A DNA stretch of 64,000 nt from Aspidiotus rigidus (GCA_035079385.1 JAVHKY010000029.1:2356001-2420000); one strand, 5' to 3'. Positions 13,365-25,871 are shown, counted from the first letter of the stretch. The notes: a model not told the origin generated them from the letters alone. Numbers and translations: made by a program.

Positions 13365-13939
13365 GTAAGTACTATATTTTAAGGTTACAGGAGGAGTTTC
13401 TTCAGCGATGGCGCCCAAAACGATAAATTTCGCGGGAAAAGAGAATCGCTCGAGTCGGTGCATATCGTGAAGTACTGCAGCGTGCATTCATCGCATGCAC
13501 CTCAAACTGGGTCGCGGGTTCGTTTGCTATAGGTGATCGGTGATCGCTACCAGATCTTTATGCGGCGACTAAGAATGCTACTGTACATATTTCTATTGTT
13601 ACACACTACATCAGTACTTGTCCTCTATCAACTCCTGCTGAGCTTATTGTTTTGCTACCGCATTTGCATGGAGCGTTGCATTTCATTTACGAAAAAAAAA
13701 AAAAAAAATGTTTGATAGGCATGAGATTGTGCTGTACAGTCTTACCGTTCATGTATTATAGCTGTTCGATTTATGGTTTGTATAATTCGTGGTGGCATAC
13801 GAACGCGGATACTCACAAAGCTGTACTATGACAAGTTACGATGTAAGGATCGAACGACCACCATCTGATCGCAAATTCGCGATCTCTAGTAAATAAAGAA
13901 TCGAATGATACTCATACGTACAGTTTTTATGTGATATGT
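13365..13939 (+). other. Start of intron 1, no feature
   Basis: Intronic DNA after the PAS-A exon. It contains a poly-A run at 13691-13708. No coding frame or repeat is recognised. Confidence 0.5.
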
Positions 13940-15365
13940 ATTTGCGTTCCCAAAACTATCAATGTCAGCGTTCTCCTCTTTTTGGTTGCCATTAACGATC
14001 TTTTCCTCTAAATGCCAATTCTCCAATATCACAAAGACTGTTCGCAGACGACTACAGTCTTTCACTTTGCTCTTCAAATCCTGAAAGGGCCACAAATAAC
14101 TTTGGACAACATTTCCACTTGGTCATCTGACCATGGTTTCCAATTTTCCCCAATCAAGACAGCCTTAATAATCGCCACTAAAAGAAATCATCTCTATCAA
14201 TTCACACTCTTTATCTTTAGGATTTTGAAATTAAAACCAATGATTCAATAAAATTTCTATGACTCTTATTTGATCAAAAATTAACTCGGACTCCACATAT
14301 CAAATTACTAAAAGCAAAATGTTTACGAACAACAAACGTTCTAAAATGTCTATCCCACCCCAAAACAGAATGCAACCGAAAACTTCTCCTACAATTATAA
14401 AAGCGTGTTTCGTTCTCAGCTCGACTACGGTGCACCGATTTATAATTTAGCTGACAAAACTACACATTATTGGACCCAATTCAATCTGCATCTTCAAGAC
14501 TGGTTACCAGTCCAAAACTGAGCCTTTATTCGCCAATTTATTCTCTTATCGAATTTTCTTGTTTCCTTATCTTAATTTCCCCAACTTTCCTTACATCAGT
14601 CCATAATTTCTCACATTAATCCGATCTTTCAACGTCAACCGACGAAACATATCCGCTCACAACTAGAAAACTTCCTTAACCGAAGAATTAAGTTAACCTC
14701 CTTGGGCATTTCCAGAACTGGACGTTCGTTTGGACCTGACCGAAACCGCCAAAACAAACAACAAAATCATTAGACTACATATCACGAATCTACTCGACGA
14801 ATTCCCGAATCATATTCTATGTTTAACAGGTGGATCAAAATACAGAGGAAAGACAGCATACGCATCAAATAATAGCTCACCGAATTAGAAATTCCGCTTA
14901 TTCAGTTTATACAGCTGAATTAAACGCCATATTAGCTTGTGTATCCCACAGTGTTCAACTGCAACCTCAAAAAAATTATATTCTCCTAATCGATTCTTTC
15001 TCACCTCTTCAAGCTCTTTCTGATCCGTTCTCAACCAATCCAATATTATTCAACTATTCACTTAGCTATTCTTACTATCCATTCAATAAAGTCTCACCTC
15101 ATATTCACGTTTATTTGGATCCCGGGTCACATCAACTTCCCACCTCACGATGTAGTAGATGAAGCCGCCAAAAAAGCAACCCCCTCCCTTTCAAAAATAA
15201 CAGACCCTATACCATCACCCGCCCAAGATTTGAAAATTTTCTATTCAACAAAAATCTCGAAACTCTGCCTTCAAAATTGGCAAGATATAGGCAACAACAA
15301 ATCACGTAGGTAAAATCAAAAAAGTTCCGACTCTTTGGTCCTCATCTCACAGAGAATCTCAATTC
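13940..15365 (+). mobile_element. LINE relict with RNase H (I/R1-group)
   Basis: A 5'-truncated, heavily mutated non-LTR retrotransposon in the sense of the host gene. At 13943-14020 one frame reads the RT motif B to C region (VSVLLFLVAINDLF), followed after a frameshift by LFADDYSLSL at about 14039, the FADD catalytic box. HGFQFSPIKTA follows at about 14134. The RNase H domain is recognisable from CLTGGSKYRGK near 14819 through YTAELNAILA, LLIDSFSPLQAL and, after another frameshift, the DPGSH..FPPHDVVDEAAKKA region near 15120-15170. Multiple stops and frameshifts show it is dead. No poly-A tail was identified. Confidence 0.8.
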
Positions 15366-15879
15366 GACACTAAGTAACAACTCCAATAATGTTACAACTA
15401 CTCTTTCTTACTTACGATCAACTCAGTTCTCTTGACTTACAATCGCGATACTTAACGCATTTTTGTTTGTGAACGACTTATATTATATGATAATTATGTA
15501 TTATGCATATAAAATAATTATTTTTCGAGCTCATGACCCATTCGTGCTGTCGCATAGCTCGTTAAATAAAATGAAGAAAAAAAAATGTCATTTTATATTC
15601 TGGAATAAATAAGATATTTAATGATGAAAGGGAATACGGACTGACTTGCTTTCCTCAATTTATTATCAGTCAAACAATAATGTACGTCATATTATAATTT
15701 TCTTTTCTTTTTTGGCTTGGGAGAAGAGGGTACAATAACACAGCTGGCTGAAGCAGCACCTCCGTCTGCCTTAATTCTAAATTAAATCTCAAAATAAGTC
15801 CAGATTCACTTTGATAAAAATCAAATGGAAGACGTAACAATTCTATTAATTAATCATATAAATAAATAAATTTAAAAAA
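15366..15879. other. Intronic spacer, no feature
   Basis: AT-rich intron sequence between the LINE relict and the 600-bp tandem repeat. Nothing recognised. Confidence 0.5.
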
Positions 15880-17690
15880 AAAAAACAGAAAAATATAATT
15901 CAGATATAATAAATATAAAAATTGATAATTTTATTGATAAGTTTATGGAAAAAATTTTATAATGAAATATACATAAATGAATTTTAATATTATATTTGAA
16001 TTATAATAATTTCATTTTATTAAAATGGAGTCCATTTTACTTTCAGATATTCATATTTGTTATCTTTAAAATGAATTGAGTATTATTTAATAATTAGAAT
16101 TCTTTATTATAAAATTTTAATATCAATTATTTTTGATATAAAAAAATTAATAGCTTTACAAACAATGAATCATTCAAGTTAAATAATTTTTTTATTCAAT
16201 CAATATATTATATATTAGTTATGTTATTCTGCCATGATATGGTGTGGCCCTGCAGTTAGAAGCCTTATCAAGAGCGCTTGGTGTATGATTGTCAAATGCT
16301 AAGATTTCTTTTGAAGAGCTATGCAGTTCTTCCCTAGTCTTCCAACGGCTCTAACTAATTGTACAATCCGACTTGAAGAAGTTGAAGTTTTCATCTTCCA
16401 TCCTAATGCTTTTCTTATCTTACCTTTCACCAAAATATTGGGTCGTCATATTTTTACCCTCTTTTAGACCTATTTCATTATTCATATTGAAAAAGAAAAT
16501 GCAGAAAAATATAATAATTCAGATATAATAATTAATAAATATAAAAATTGATAATTTTATTGACAAATACATATATGAAAATTTTTTTATAATTATAAAT
16601 AAATTTTATTTGAATTGTAATTTTATTTTATTAAAATGGATTATTTTATTTGTTGATGTTTAAATTTTTTAAATTCAAAATGAATTGAGTATTATTTAAT
16701 AATATTAGGATTCTTTAATCTATAATTTTAGTATCATTTTTTTGGTATAAAAAAATTAATAGCTTCATCAACAATGAATAATTCAAGTTCAATAATTTTT
16801 TTTTTATCGATATACATATGTTTAGTTGTGTTATTCTGCCATGATGTGGTTTGGCCCTGCAGTTGGAAGCTTTCTCAAGAGCGCTCCGTGTAAGATTGTC
16901 AAATGCTAAGATTTCTATTAAAGAGCTATGAAGTTCTTGTCTAGTCTTTGAACGGTTCTAACTAATTGTACAATCTGATTTGAAAAAGTTGAAGTCTCAT
17001 TCTTCCATCCTAATATACGCTTTCCTATCTTACCTTTCATCAAAATATTTGGTCGTCATATTTTTACCCTTTTTAGACCTATTTCATTAATCATTTTAAA
17101 AAACAGAAAAAAAATATAATAATTTAGATAAAATAAATATAAAAATTGATAATTTTTTATTGATAAATTTTATGAAAAAAATCTTATAATTATATATAAA
17201 TCTTAATATATTTGAATTATAATTTCATATTATTAGAATGGAAAATATTTCATTTTTTGATATTTAAATTTTTTAAATGTAAATTGAATTGCGTATTATT
17301 TAAAATTAGAACTCTTTACTACAAAAAATTGTATTATTATTTATTTTTGATATTAAAAAATCAATAGCTTTATCAACAATAAATAATTCAAGTTTAATAA
17401 TTTTTTTTATCATATATATATTTAGTTATGTTATTCTGCCATAATGTGGTGTGGCCCTGCAGTCAGAAGCATTATCAAGAGCGCTTGGTGTATGATTTTC
17501 AAATGCCAAGATTTCTCTTAAAGAGCAAAGTTCATCCCTAGTCTTTGAAGAGTTCTAACTGATTGTACAATCTAATTTGAAAAAGTTGGAGTCTCCTTCC
17601 ATCCTAATGTATGCTTTTCCTATCTCACCTTTCATCAAAATATTTGGTCGTCATATTTTTACCTTCTTTAGACCTATTTCTTTCTTTGAA
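15880..17690. repeat. Three-copy ~600-bp tandem repeat (S3)
   Basis: Three head-to-tail units begin near 15882, 16492 and 17101. The conserved CTGCCAT(G/A)AT.TGGT word falls at 16230, 16837 and 17437, giving spacings of about 607 and 600 bp. Each unit has an extremely AT-rich half and a more conserved ~230-bp block. Read on the minus strand, this block has a partly open frame (for example IVQLVRAVGRLGKN in unit 1 and IVQLVRTVQRLDKN in unit 2) interrupted by stops and frame changes. I do not recognise the protein. Confidence 0.85.
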
Positions 17691-18835
17691 ATAATATGAA
17701 TACTTTATATGTCCATTTGTTTTTCTCAATTTAAAAATACCTCACTTCTAGTAACGTCATAACTTACTTCCATCTAAATGGAATTACTTGAAGTAAGCAC
17801 GTTTGGACGTGGCTGGGCCTTTCTCTTGAAGGTACATTCCTCGGAAGAACGTCCGGATCCGGATGACCTTACGGGGGTTATTCTGAAGTGAACCTGAACA
17901 CATCTGGTGCTTTCTTCTCAGGTCCTTCTTCAAATCCTATTAGTATTTTCGCCTTGAACAAAACTACGTTACCAATTTCTATTCCTAACCAATCTCTCTT
18001 CTGAGGAGGACCACCTCTTTCAACAATATTCGCACACAGAAAAGTTAATATCAATATAAAATTCAATAAATTACCAACAATACTCGAATACACATAATTA
18101 TGACTTACAAAGAACAAGTGCAGGAAAGAATTATTGCGAAAAAATTACTCTTCGAGAGCTTGGGACCGGTAATCAACGTAACATTGTGCCGTATATTGCG
18201 TATACGTTTCTGTAGCCGTTCAAACTACAGCGCAGAACGACTGCACAGAAAACATCAAAACACAAATTGCAGCCAAACAAGAGGAAAAAACAAGAGATTA
18301 TTTTAAATGAATCTGATAAACATTCTAAACGTATGTACGTACGTATGCAACAAGTTCGACATTTAGCAATACGATAACATCGTATTAAGAACGCAATAGC
18401 AATGTTAAAATCTGGCGAGCCATCTTGTCTGGCAGCACTATGCATCAGCACACTCAATTAATGGTCTCTTACGGGAGTTCTTCCCACTTTCTCATTAGTA
18501 ACAAGGTATTCTGATAACCCGTGTTCCAATCATTGATGTAAAATAATAAATTGACTACTGTTTCGTATTTGTGTCGCGCTTCGATCGAATCTCAAGGAAA
18601 AAGTTTTTTCCTTTACGTTTTTAATTAATCGCAAAACGCCAGCAACTGCGTACAGTCAAGTAGGTCGAGGTTTAGCGAAAAAGAAGACAGCTTATATATG
18701 CATTATATACCGTACCGTTTTTCTGGCCTAATATAGCGCTTATATTCGAATTTGAAAATGCTGACTGTATAGATAATGCATCAGAAAAGAGGATAATATA
18801 CGTACAATCGCGCACAACGTATAGTGAAATGATGG
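17691..18835. other. Intronic DNA, no feature
   Basis: Short open frames on both strands (for example 17878-18117 minus and 18100-18306 plus) have no recognisable domain, conserved start or splice context. Nothing else seen. Confidence 0.45.
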
Positions 18836-18997
18836 TAGGTGTACCGGGTCTTTGACCCAATGTACCTACCAGCTCTCCTTTATCCAGAAATTTGTATCAT
18901 TTATTATGAAAAACGAAAAATTGTTCAACTAGTATTTTTTCGAGCACACAAACGTTCACACAAAAAATTAGATCCCGCTGTCCCGAGAATTTTTCCA

Positions 18998-19215
18998 TGT
19001 TCCCCTCCTATCATATGCTTAGAGCCTGAAGTTTTTCCAAGTCCCCCTCCTATCATATATAGCTTGAGAGTCGGAATTTTTTTAAGACCCCCTCCTTCTC
19101 CGTGAAGTCAGCAACCTCGTCGCGTCATCAACTTCGTGACATCATCAACCTTGGGCCACTCGCGCACGCGGACGAAAATTTCTTGAAAGTACCCACAACA
19201 AAAGGGATAAACAAA
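18998..19215 (-). repeat. 45-bp minisatellite units and T3 arm fragment
   Basis: Two copies of CCCCTCCTATCATAT..AGC precede a stretch with ATCATCAACCTTGG and GCGGACGAAAATTTCTTGAA. In reverse sense this matches the right inner arm of the palindromic element at 10383-11240. The match stops at about 19215, where PLE-related sequence begins. Confidence 0.7.
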
Positions 19216-19239
19216 TTTATTATTTATTCGTATTCCGGA

Positions 19240-20530
19240 TCTTTTTTAGTGAAACCTGCTGTATGTCATTTTCACCGAGGTAGGTGCACAGTCAAATTCG
19301 TCATTCCAAAAATTTTATGGGTTTTTCCAATTATTTTAATAAATATGGGTGACCTCCTCGTTCGTTTTAATACTCCTCATGAAGAGATGCCAGAATTCTT
19401 TAATTTACTTAATGTATCGTGGTCCCCCAATTTTTGCAAGTTTGATGGGAAATTCTACGAGTTCCCAGAAGAGGTTGGCATCCCTATCGAATCCCCTTTG
19501 GGTTCCCTCGTGTCGGAGATCTTCATGTCCAAATTTGAGGCTGACCTCTTCACCGCAGGCCAAGTATTCCTGGATTACGTCAGGTATATAGATGACGTTC
19601 TATGTGCGTGGACCGGTCCCCAAGATCTCCTTGGTGAGTTTCTTAAGTATCTTAACGTTCAATATCCCTCCATCAAATTTACCTTAGAGGTTGGAGGTTC
19701 TAATACCAATTTCTTGGATCTCACCATCTCAGTTAGAGGTGGAGTCCACGAGTTTTCAATATATAGAAAAGATACTTCGACCGATATTGTCGTCCACGGC
19801 TCGTCATTCTGCCCTGTTTCTCACAAGTTCGCGGCGTTTAATAGCTTTATTCATCGGCTAACCCGCATCCCGCTGAACCAGGCAGCTTTCCAACAAGAAC
19901 TCAATATTATAAAATACTTGGCTAGAGTGAATGATGACCTTATGGTCCGGAGGAAGATCACGCGGAATCGCCTTGATTCAACTACCTCCCTCCCCCGCGA
20001 CTCTTCTGTCGATAGCAGGACCCGTTTCATCAAACTCCCCTTCTTGGGTAAATTTTCTTCGAAATTGAGTCGCGCCCTCCGCCCCTTCGGTTTCCGTCCG
20101 GTGTTTTGTAATCCTATACGACGGTAAAAGGGCTGCTATTCAGGTCAAAGAACCCTATCCCGCCCCTTGAAAAGAGCGGAGTTTATAGCATAGCTTGCAG
20201 GGACTGTAATGGGATGTATGTAGGCGAGACTAGTCGTCAGATTAAAATTAGAGTGGCTGAACACCTAAAAGATTGGGAAAAAGGCATTTGGGCGAATCCG
20301 TATTTGCTGACCACCTTATAACTAGTGGTCATGGTTTCAGGGAGGGGTCAGAAACCCTCCTCCACAGAGAGAAGGCTTACTTCAAACGCCGTGCTCTGGA
20401 AAACATTGAAATTATTCGTCATCTTAATAGCGACGATATAAATCTACTCAACAGGTACATTCCGGACGGAGGGTTGGTCGAGCTAGTTTACGAGTATGAC
20501 TCACAGTCTCATACTTCGCTAGTTCAATAA
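19240..20530 (+). pseudogene. PLE reverse transcriptase/GIY-YIG endonuclease, disrupted
   Basis: The RT frame runs to 20127. It shows FPEEVGIPIESPLGSLVSEI (usual family form GIPIGSPLG, so a Gly is replaced by Glu), the catalytic box YIDDVLC at about 19587, LEVGGSNTNFLDLTISV, and the long linker with HKFAAFNSFIHRLTRIPL. A frameshift near 20118 moves to the endonuclease frame: GVYSIACRDCNGMYVGETSR and IKIRVAEHLKDW. A second shift near 20280 continues through SVFADHLITSGHGFREGSE to a stop at 20530. The apparent N-terminus from the ATG at 19102 is translated repeat sequence, not PLE. PLE proteins copy RNA at nicked DNA ends made by the GIY-YIG nuclease; this copy is dead. Confidence 0.88.
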
Positions 20531-20598
20531 TGATTTCTTCTCTTCCGTCGTTGTGACTGTTCTCTTTTCCCATCTCGTCGAGTCGCTTTTTATCTGTG

Positions 20599-20633
20599 CT
20601 TGAGAATGGTTGTTTAACCGAAAGCGCGCTCGG
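20599..20633 (+). ncRNA. Hammerhead-like motif, PLE family 1 3' end
   Basis: CTTGAGAATGG, a short loop, then AACCGAAAGC and GCGCTCGG. GGTT/AACC form stem II, GAAA is intact, and the CTC|GG end fits U16.1-C17 with stem I. The CUGANGA box is degraded (TTGAGAA). Confidence 0.35.
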
Positions 20634-20650
20634 GGCTTCCTGTGGTATTT

Positions 20651-21744
20651 TCTGCGGCTCTTGCAAATTGCCCTCCAGTTTACTATGAAGTAATGCTTTG
20701 TAAGGGTAGATAAGCAGGATTAAAAATAATATGTAACGTAATCTTGGACAGAAAGACCTATTTGAATATCAAGAAGCCACATTTACGGCCCAATTTTTTA
20801 CTGTTGTAATAGGCGTAGAATAGATCTTAAACGTCTCGTACTATTTTAGGTCGGAAAATTGAAATGGAGAAACCCATAGAATCAGTTCGCTGACGTCGCT
20901 TTCAAATTTACAAGGCAGCCCAGAATTATTAGTCATTGTGATGTTATCGTATTGATAACTTCGAAAATCCTGTACCTGAAGATTTTTATACATAAGTTGT
21001 ATAATAAGGTTGTGACGCTCGATTTTCTAGAGATAAAGTAGGAAAAAAATGAAAATGTAAAGTAAGCTTTTGAATATTTTTTAGTCCCTATCTGCGGCAG
21101 GCCGGCAACTCTCGAACTAGAGAAATTAGTTGGTAGCCCTGAAAAGCAACGATTCTTCGGTCAAACTCCTCGAATCACGATATTGGGCACGATCACTGTG
21201 CTTACACGAATATCCGTAAGGTCCTAGTCTTCCAGAGATCCGACGTAACAAAGGATCCGGTGTTTCTTTAGAAAAAAGCTTGAAGTATGGGCCACTTTGA
21301 AGAATTAGCACACTTAAAAAGAACGTTGAAAATAACAGGTATATGTTATCAGTTCTGTTGAATTTTTGACAATCTTGTGCAAAGTGAAAAACATTAAATT
21401 CAGGGAAAATAACGGAAAATATTCACATTATTTTTTACGCGTACGTTCTCTGGCTTTTTGAAGTATATTTTCTCTGATATCGATATTCATTCTGGAGAAA
21501 TATGAACCGATGAGTAGATTTTAAAATGTAATTTTTTTGTGAAACTAGTCTCAATTACTGGACCGATTGGTGAGTTGCATTTAGGTATTACGTATTGAAA
21601 TAATTGAAAAATCTATAAAATTTTTGGAATGATAAATTTCGTTGGGTACCTACCTTGGTGAAAATGACGTACAGGAGGTTTCACTAAAAAACGCCTGGAA
21701 TACGAGTAAATGATCACTTTGTTTTTGTTTGATCGTTTCCTGAA
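20651..21744. other. T2 interior, no coding seen
   Basis: AT-rich sequence between the PLE 3' end and the right inverted repeat of T2. No protein domain or tandem array recognised. Confidence 0.45.
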
Positions 21745-21867
21745 CTTTTGTGTGCTCTAAAAAATACGATCGTTAAACAATAATTATTCGTTTTTCGTAA
21801 TAAATGATATTAATTTCTGGATAAAGAAAGGCTGGTAGGTATATTGGGTCAAAGACCGGTATACCTT

Positions 21868-22882
21868 TATAATACGCGCCAGCTCTGGCTATACCTGCAT
21901 GAAAACGTTTATTTTGCGTAACTCGGGTTGTTTAAAGCTGTCTGCGAGAAGACCGACACTAATAGATTGCGAGCAACTAAGCTACCGAATTAAGAATTTT
22001 AGAAACAGGTATCAGACCACATTCGCGATGGTCGGCTCCAAGACACATGAAATTAGAATCAATTTTCTTCGAAAGAAAGATTGAAATGCACGATTAATCC
22101 TATTTACATCGCCTACCCAATCCGAGCAAAGAAATTCTCTACTCGTAAATTTCAACACTCAAGTTGTCCTTTTATTTGAATTTAAAGGTTTACAGACCAA
22201 TGACCTTCTTTCTTCCCTAACTCCAACTCTTCTCAAAGGAATTATTTTCTAGCCACAACCACCAAGCTTGGAGTCATGCTTCTCTTCGTATAATTGTACA
22301 AATAATCTCTGGAAAACTGTACAAGGGTGGGTGAAAACACGATGAATAAGCATAGCATGGAGGAACGAAAGCTAACAACAAAAATGACCAATTGCTGCTC
22401 AATTTTTGTGCACGTTAGGTGTCTATTGTTACAAAACTATTCGATTTAAAAAGTCTTAAGTGAACAAGTTTAAAAAAAGTAGATATCTAGTCGACATTTG
22501 TAATAGTACCCAGATGATGCACCGATGATCATGTTCATGATTGATGGTGGTACAATAGCATCGTGGCTATCATCGTACTAACATTTCGATTATTGTCTCT
22601 ACTTCTGGTTTGGTTTGGATAACTTGTTCGCAACTAGTAGCCATGCTTTCGTGCTTATACTTTGTTAATTTCTCTGACTGTTTGTACTTGATGCCTTTTT
22701 GGACTATACAGATACAGTAAATGTTCGTTGTAGTCATGCATATGTATTTGCTGCTATATTATCACCCTGAGCCTCTCTCTCATAAGCGACAACTCTTCTC
22801 CAGAGTGTTTTCCGTTAAACACTTGATAGGAAAGAAATCCGATTGCAAATCATTAAAATGAAGTCGACCTTTACTATCACAA
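21868..22882. other. Intronic DNA, no feature
   Basis: Nothing recognised apart from short AT-rich frames. Confidence 0.45.
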
Positions 22883-23080
22883 CCCGCTTGACGGAATCTG
22901 ACAGATAACAGAATTCTTACAGAATACCTACTTTATTCTCTGTCACTTTCAAAAATGACAGAATTTTGACAGAATCATGTCAGACAGGCAACATCATTAT
23001 GACAGAGTTGTGGTAGAATTCCGGCAGAATTTAAAAGTACTGCTATTAGTCTGTTGTCATTCTCAAAATATTTTGCTGTC

Positions 23081-24190
23081 ATCATTGTGTCAGAATTAAA
23101 GCAGAATGGTTACAGAATACAAACGTCAGGTAAAAACAGAAATGTGAGAAAATAAAAAGAAAAAAAAGGATGTAATGTCGTTTTTACTTTAGTATTGTAT
23201 CAGAAATCTGTTGAAGTTGTGACACAATTTCTTCAAGATAATGAAAGATTCACAACATGAATGTTACAGGATTACGACACAATTATGACAGAAACATAAT
23301 GAAATTATTTACCTGATTCTGTGCATTAGAGGAGGACGCCAACTTGCCGAACATTGATTATAGGCAATTTTGGTATAGATTGAATTCGAATAATTTCATA
23401 AAAATATAGATTATAATTTTTTCGTTTCAAATTGATGACCAAACCATAATTATTTAAAAAGAAATTTGAATGATTTTTTAGAATTATGGATTTAGTGATA
23501 ATAATTTCTTTGTTTTTCAATAACAATAATATTATTGAAAAATTGTAGAAACTTGTATAACACAATTTATAATTTGTCAATAGAATTTTAATCAGAGCCC
23601 GTATTTTCATCGCTAGAAATGAGGAGTTTTAGCAATTTAATGTTACATTTTTGGAATTATCTGGCATTGAAAAAAAAAAAAAAAAAAAAATGAAAAACAC
23701 GCGTTTTTAGTGCTTTTACAAATTCACAACTAGAATTATTGAATTTCTATTAAAATTACGTGATTATTCACCAAAATGAACAAATTTTGGGGATCAAACT
23801 CATTAATACAAAACCATAGCAAATTTTTTTATCAAAATTTTTAATTTTTCAATTTTGGACTAAAAATACATACAAAAAAATACTATCCAATTTTTACCAA
23901 AATTGGTGAATTTTGCTTATTTTCAGCAAAATTCAGCAAAGTTTGTTCAAGATTTTATAATTTTGGACGAGATATTATAACAAACTGGTCATTTTCGGCC
24001 TCATTCTGCTTTAAGCCCCAATTTTGGCAATTTTTGGCAAAATGAAATTTTTTTTACAGGATTTGTCAAATTTTCCGCGTAAATACAAAATATACTTCCA
24101 TCTGTAATGTTTGATGTATAAGTTTGAATTGGCTTTGTACATGGTAGGCAACTCGAAAAAAATTCCAAGACCCGAAGAATCTGTAGAACT
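23081..24190 (-). repeat. Repeat block A, inverted relative to 54619-55701
   Basis: Nearly the whole block matches 54619-55701 in reverse complement, from TCATTGTGTCAGAATTAAAG on the left to GAAGAATCTGTAGAAC on the right. The open frame at 23326-23610 (minus) has a counterpart at 55182-55460 with one in-frame 6-bp length difference, but most differences change amino acids. Confidence 0.85.
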
Positions 24191-24202
24191 TTTTGAAAAG
24201 AA

Positions 24203-24957
24203 AGACTGAACTTCTATTTGATTTCCAAGCTTCCTACTCTTGGAAAAAGGTTTTGACAATTTCCGAGAAACCCTGACTCTAATTATTATAATAATAAACA
24301 TAGCTCTCAAACTAGATAATCAAACTTATATGAATTTAGGTATTTCAAACTTTCTAAAAATGAATACTGTTAAGGCAACAAATAATTATTTAAAAATGAG
24401 TTAATGGATGAAAAAAAGTCCAGAAAAATTTTCCAAGTTTTTCTTGAAGGCCCAAAATGCATATACATATTTTAAACTAAGGCATGAGAAGAATTAATTA
24501 ATTTTGAATGAAAAAATGAAAACAATTTTGATTCTCAATATTCATGAAGTTTTCTTCTTTTCTTTTTTTCTTTCTTTCTTTCTGTTTTTTTTTTTTTTCA
24601 ACGAGCCATTTTACTATACACAGGGGGTCGTTAGCTTTTACTGTGGGAAAAAATATTAGGATTGAATGAATTTGTAATAGTATAAGGACCGGAGGAAGTC
24701 AAAAGCGTCAGTAATGGATTCTGGTTTCTGAAGAGAACAAAGGATACTTGAGAGGGGACAGAGAATGGTTTCTTGAGGTTTAGGACGTACGGAAAAGTGA
24801 AGAAATGGAAGACATATAACTCCTCAGCTTGGCAGTATTGGCATGAGGGTGGAGTGGACGGCCCTGGAAAAGGAAGAAGTGAGTTGGGGTGTGCTAAATT
24901 CTTAGTCGTTGTACGACTATTTAATTCTTTATGGCGCGCGGCATGAGGAACAAATTG
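24203..24957 (+). repeat. Repeat block B, direct copy of 55771-56540
   Basis: Begins with AGAAAGACTGAACTTCTAT and ends with GGCGCGCGGCATGAGGAACA, the same in both copies and in the same orientation. It contains a T-rich pyrimidine run and no coding frame. Confidence 0.85.
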
Positions 24958-25871
24958 AAGAGGACTAAAAAATTAACTAAACAAAGTTCATTATGGCGTT
25001 GAGAGAACCGCAAGAAAGTTTACGGTAAGCGATAATGAGCGTCTTGAATTTTCTGTGAAACTTGAAAATGATAAAGGATTGGAATCAGAAAGTTTAGCCT
25101 CTGTTGAATGTGATCATAACACTTTTAGAAGAGACTCTAAACGCTTTGGAGAAAAAGAGTCAACTCACGCATCAGATGACATTAAACTAAGTTTACCTTA
25201 CAGCTGAGCTAAGAGAAAGGAACACGAAAAAAATTTTCAGGCTGCAAACCAGGAGCGAAAAAGGGAAATGATGAGCAGGTTCTAGGCTAGCTCGGTTAAT
25301 ATTGAACTGGACTCATTTTTAGGTAAGAAACTTGATAGGCTAAATATTCTTGTAGCTCCTCTGTCACAATTTTGAGGACAAAATTCTCAAAATATTCTAA
25401 CGCAATTTGCGAGATATTTTGACAGGAATATTGCAGATTGGCAGCATTCTTTCAGCCCTTCTGTCACAATCTTGATGACAAAATTCTCAAAATATTCTAA
25501 CGCAATTTGCGAGACATCTTGACAGAAATATTGCAGATTTGCAGCATTCTTTTAGTCTTCTGTTACAATTTTGTTGACAAAATTCTCACAATATTCCAAT
25601 GGAATTTGCGGGATATTTTGACAGGAATATTACAGATTGGCAGCATTCTATCACATTTTCTGTCATAATCTCAACAGCAGAATCCTCACAGTATTTGACA
25701 CACATAATAACAGTATTCTTACAAAATGATACCTGAAGCGACACAATTTTAACAGAATTGTAGCAGAACTAACAGAATCCTCACATTCTGACAGATGGCA
25801 GAATAGGTCCCACATTCCGACAGAATTATTTGTAGATTGCGGTGGCATTCTGTCATTTTCCGTCAACCGGG

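Larger units (their letters stand above)
19240..20650 (+). mobile_element. Penelope-like element, family 1 (copy with RT and GIY-YIG)
   Basis: A 5'-truncated PLE nested in T2. RT and endonuclease are both recognisable. A 3' segment after the stop codon contains the hammerhead-like motif at 20599-20633 and CTTCCTGTGGTATTTTCTGCGG-type sequence shared with the other family 1 3' ends. It lies in intron 1 of the host gene in the same orientation. Confidence 0.85.
18836..21867. mobile_element. TIR-bounded composite element (T2), ~3.0 kb
   Basis: Inverted repeats of about 120 bp bound this interval: left 18836-18958, right 21745-21867. They share in opposite orientation the blocks GGTCTTTGACCCAAT, ACCTACCAGC, CTTTATCCAGAAATT, ATCATTTATTA, GAAAAACGAA, TATTTTTT and GAGCACACAAA. 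Each tip can fold into a hairpin around GGGTCTTTGACCC. The interior holds two minus-oriented 45-bp minisatellite units (18998-19090), a partial T3 arm (19130-19215) and a PLE (19240-20650). No transposase was seen, so it is non-autonomous or has had its coding part replaced. Confidence 0.65.
22883..25871. mobile_element. Putative TIR element with TGACAG-rich ends (T1)
   Basis: The ends form a short inverted repeat: CCCGCTTGACGGAATCTGAC on the left and, in reverse sense, CCCGGTTGACGGAAAATGAC on the right (about 19 of 22 bases agree). Both ends are followed inward by many TGACAGAATT-type words. A 100-bp unit is tandemly repeated three times near the right end (25341-25650; GCAGCATTCT at 25441, 25541 and about 25640). 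The interior shares two blocks with the locus at 54619-56540 and has no recognisable protein. It looks non-autonomous; no target duplication is evident. Confidence 0.5.

Noticed and set aside
19102..19240. N-terminal part of the 341-codon frame before the PLE reverse transcriptase
   Set aside because: This part is translated T3 arm and spacer sequence; PLE similarity begins only at about 19240, so the ATG at 19102 is not the element's start.
23326..23610. 94-codon minus frame with a 92-codon partner at 55182-55460
   Set aside because: Both lie in repeat block A. Although the length difference is in frame, most differences between them change amino acids and the composition is simply AT-rich, so protein-level conservation is not supported.
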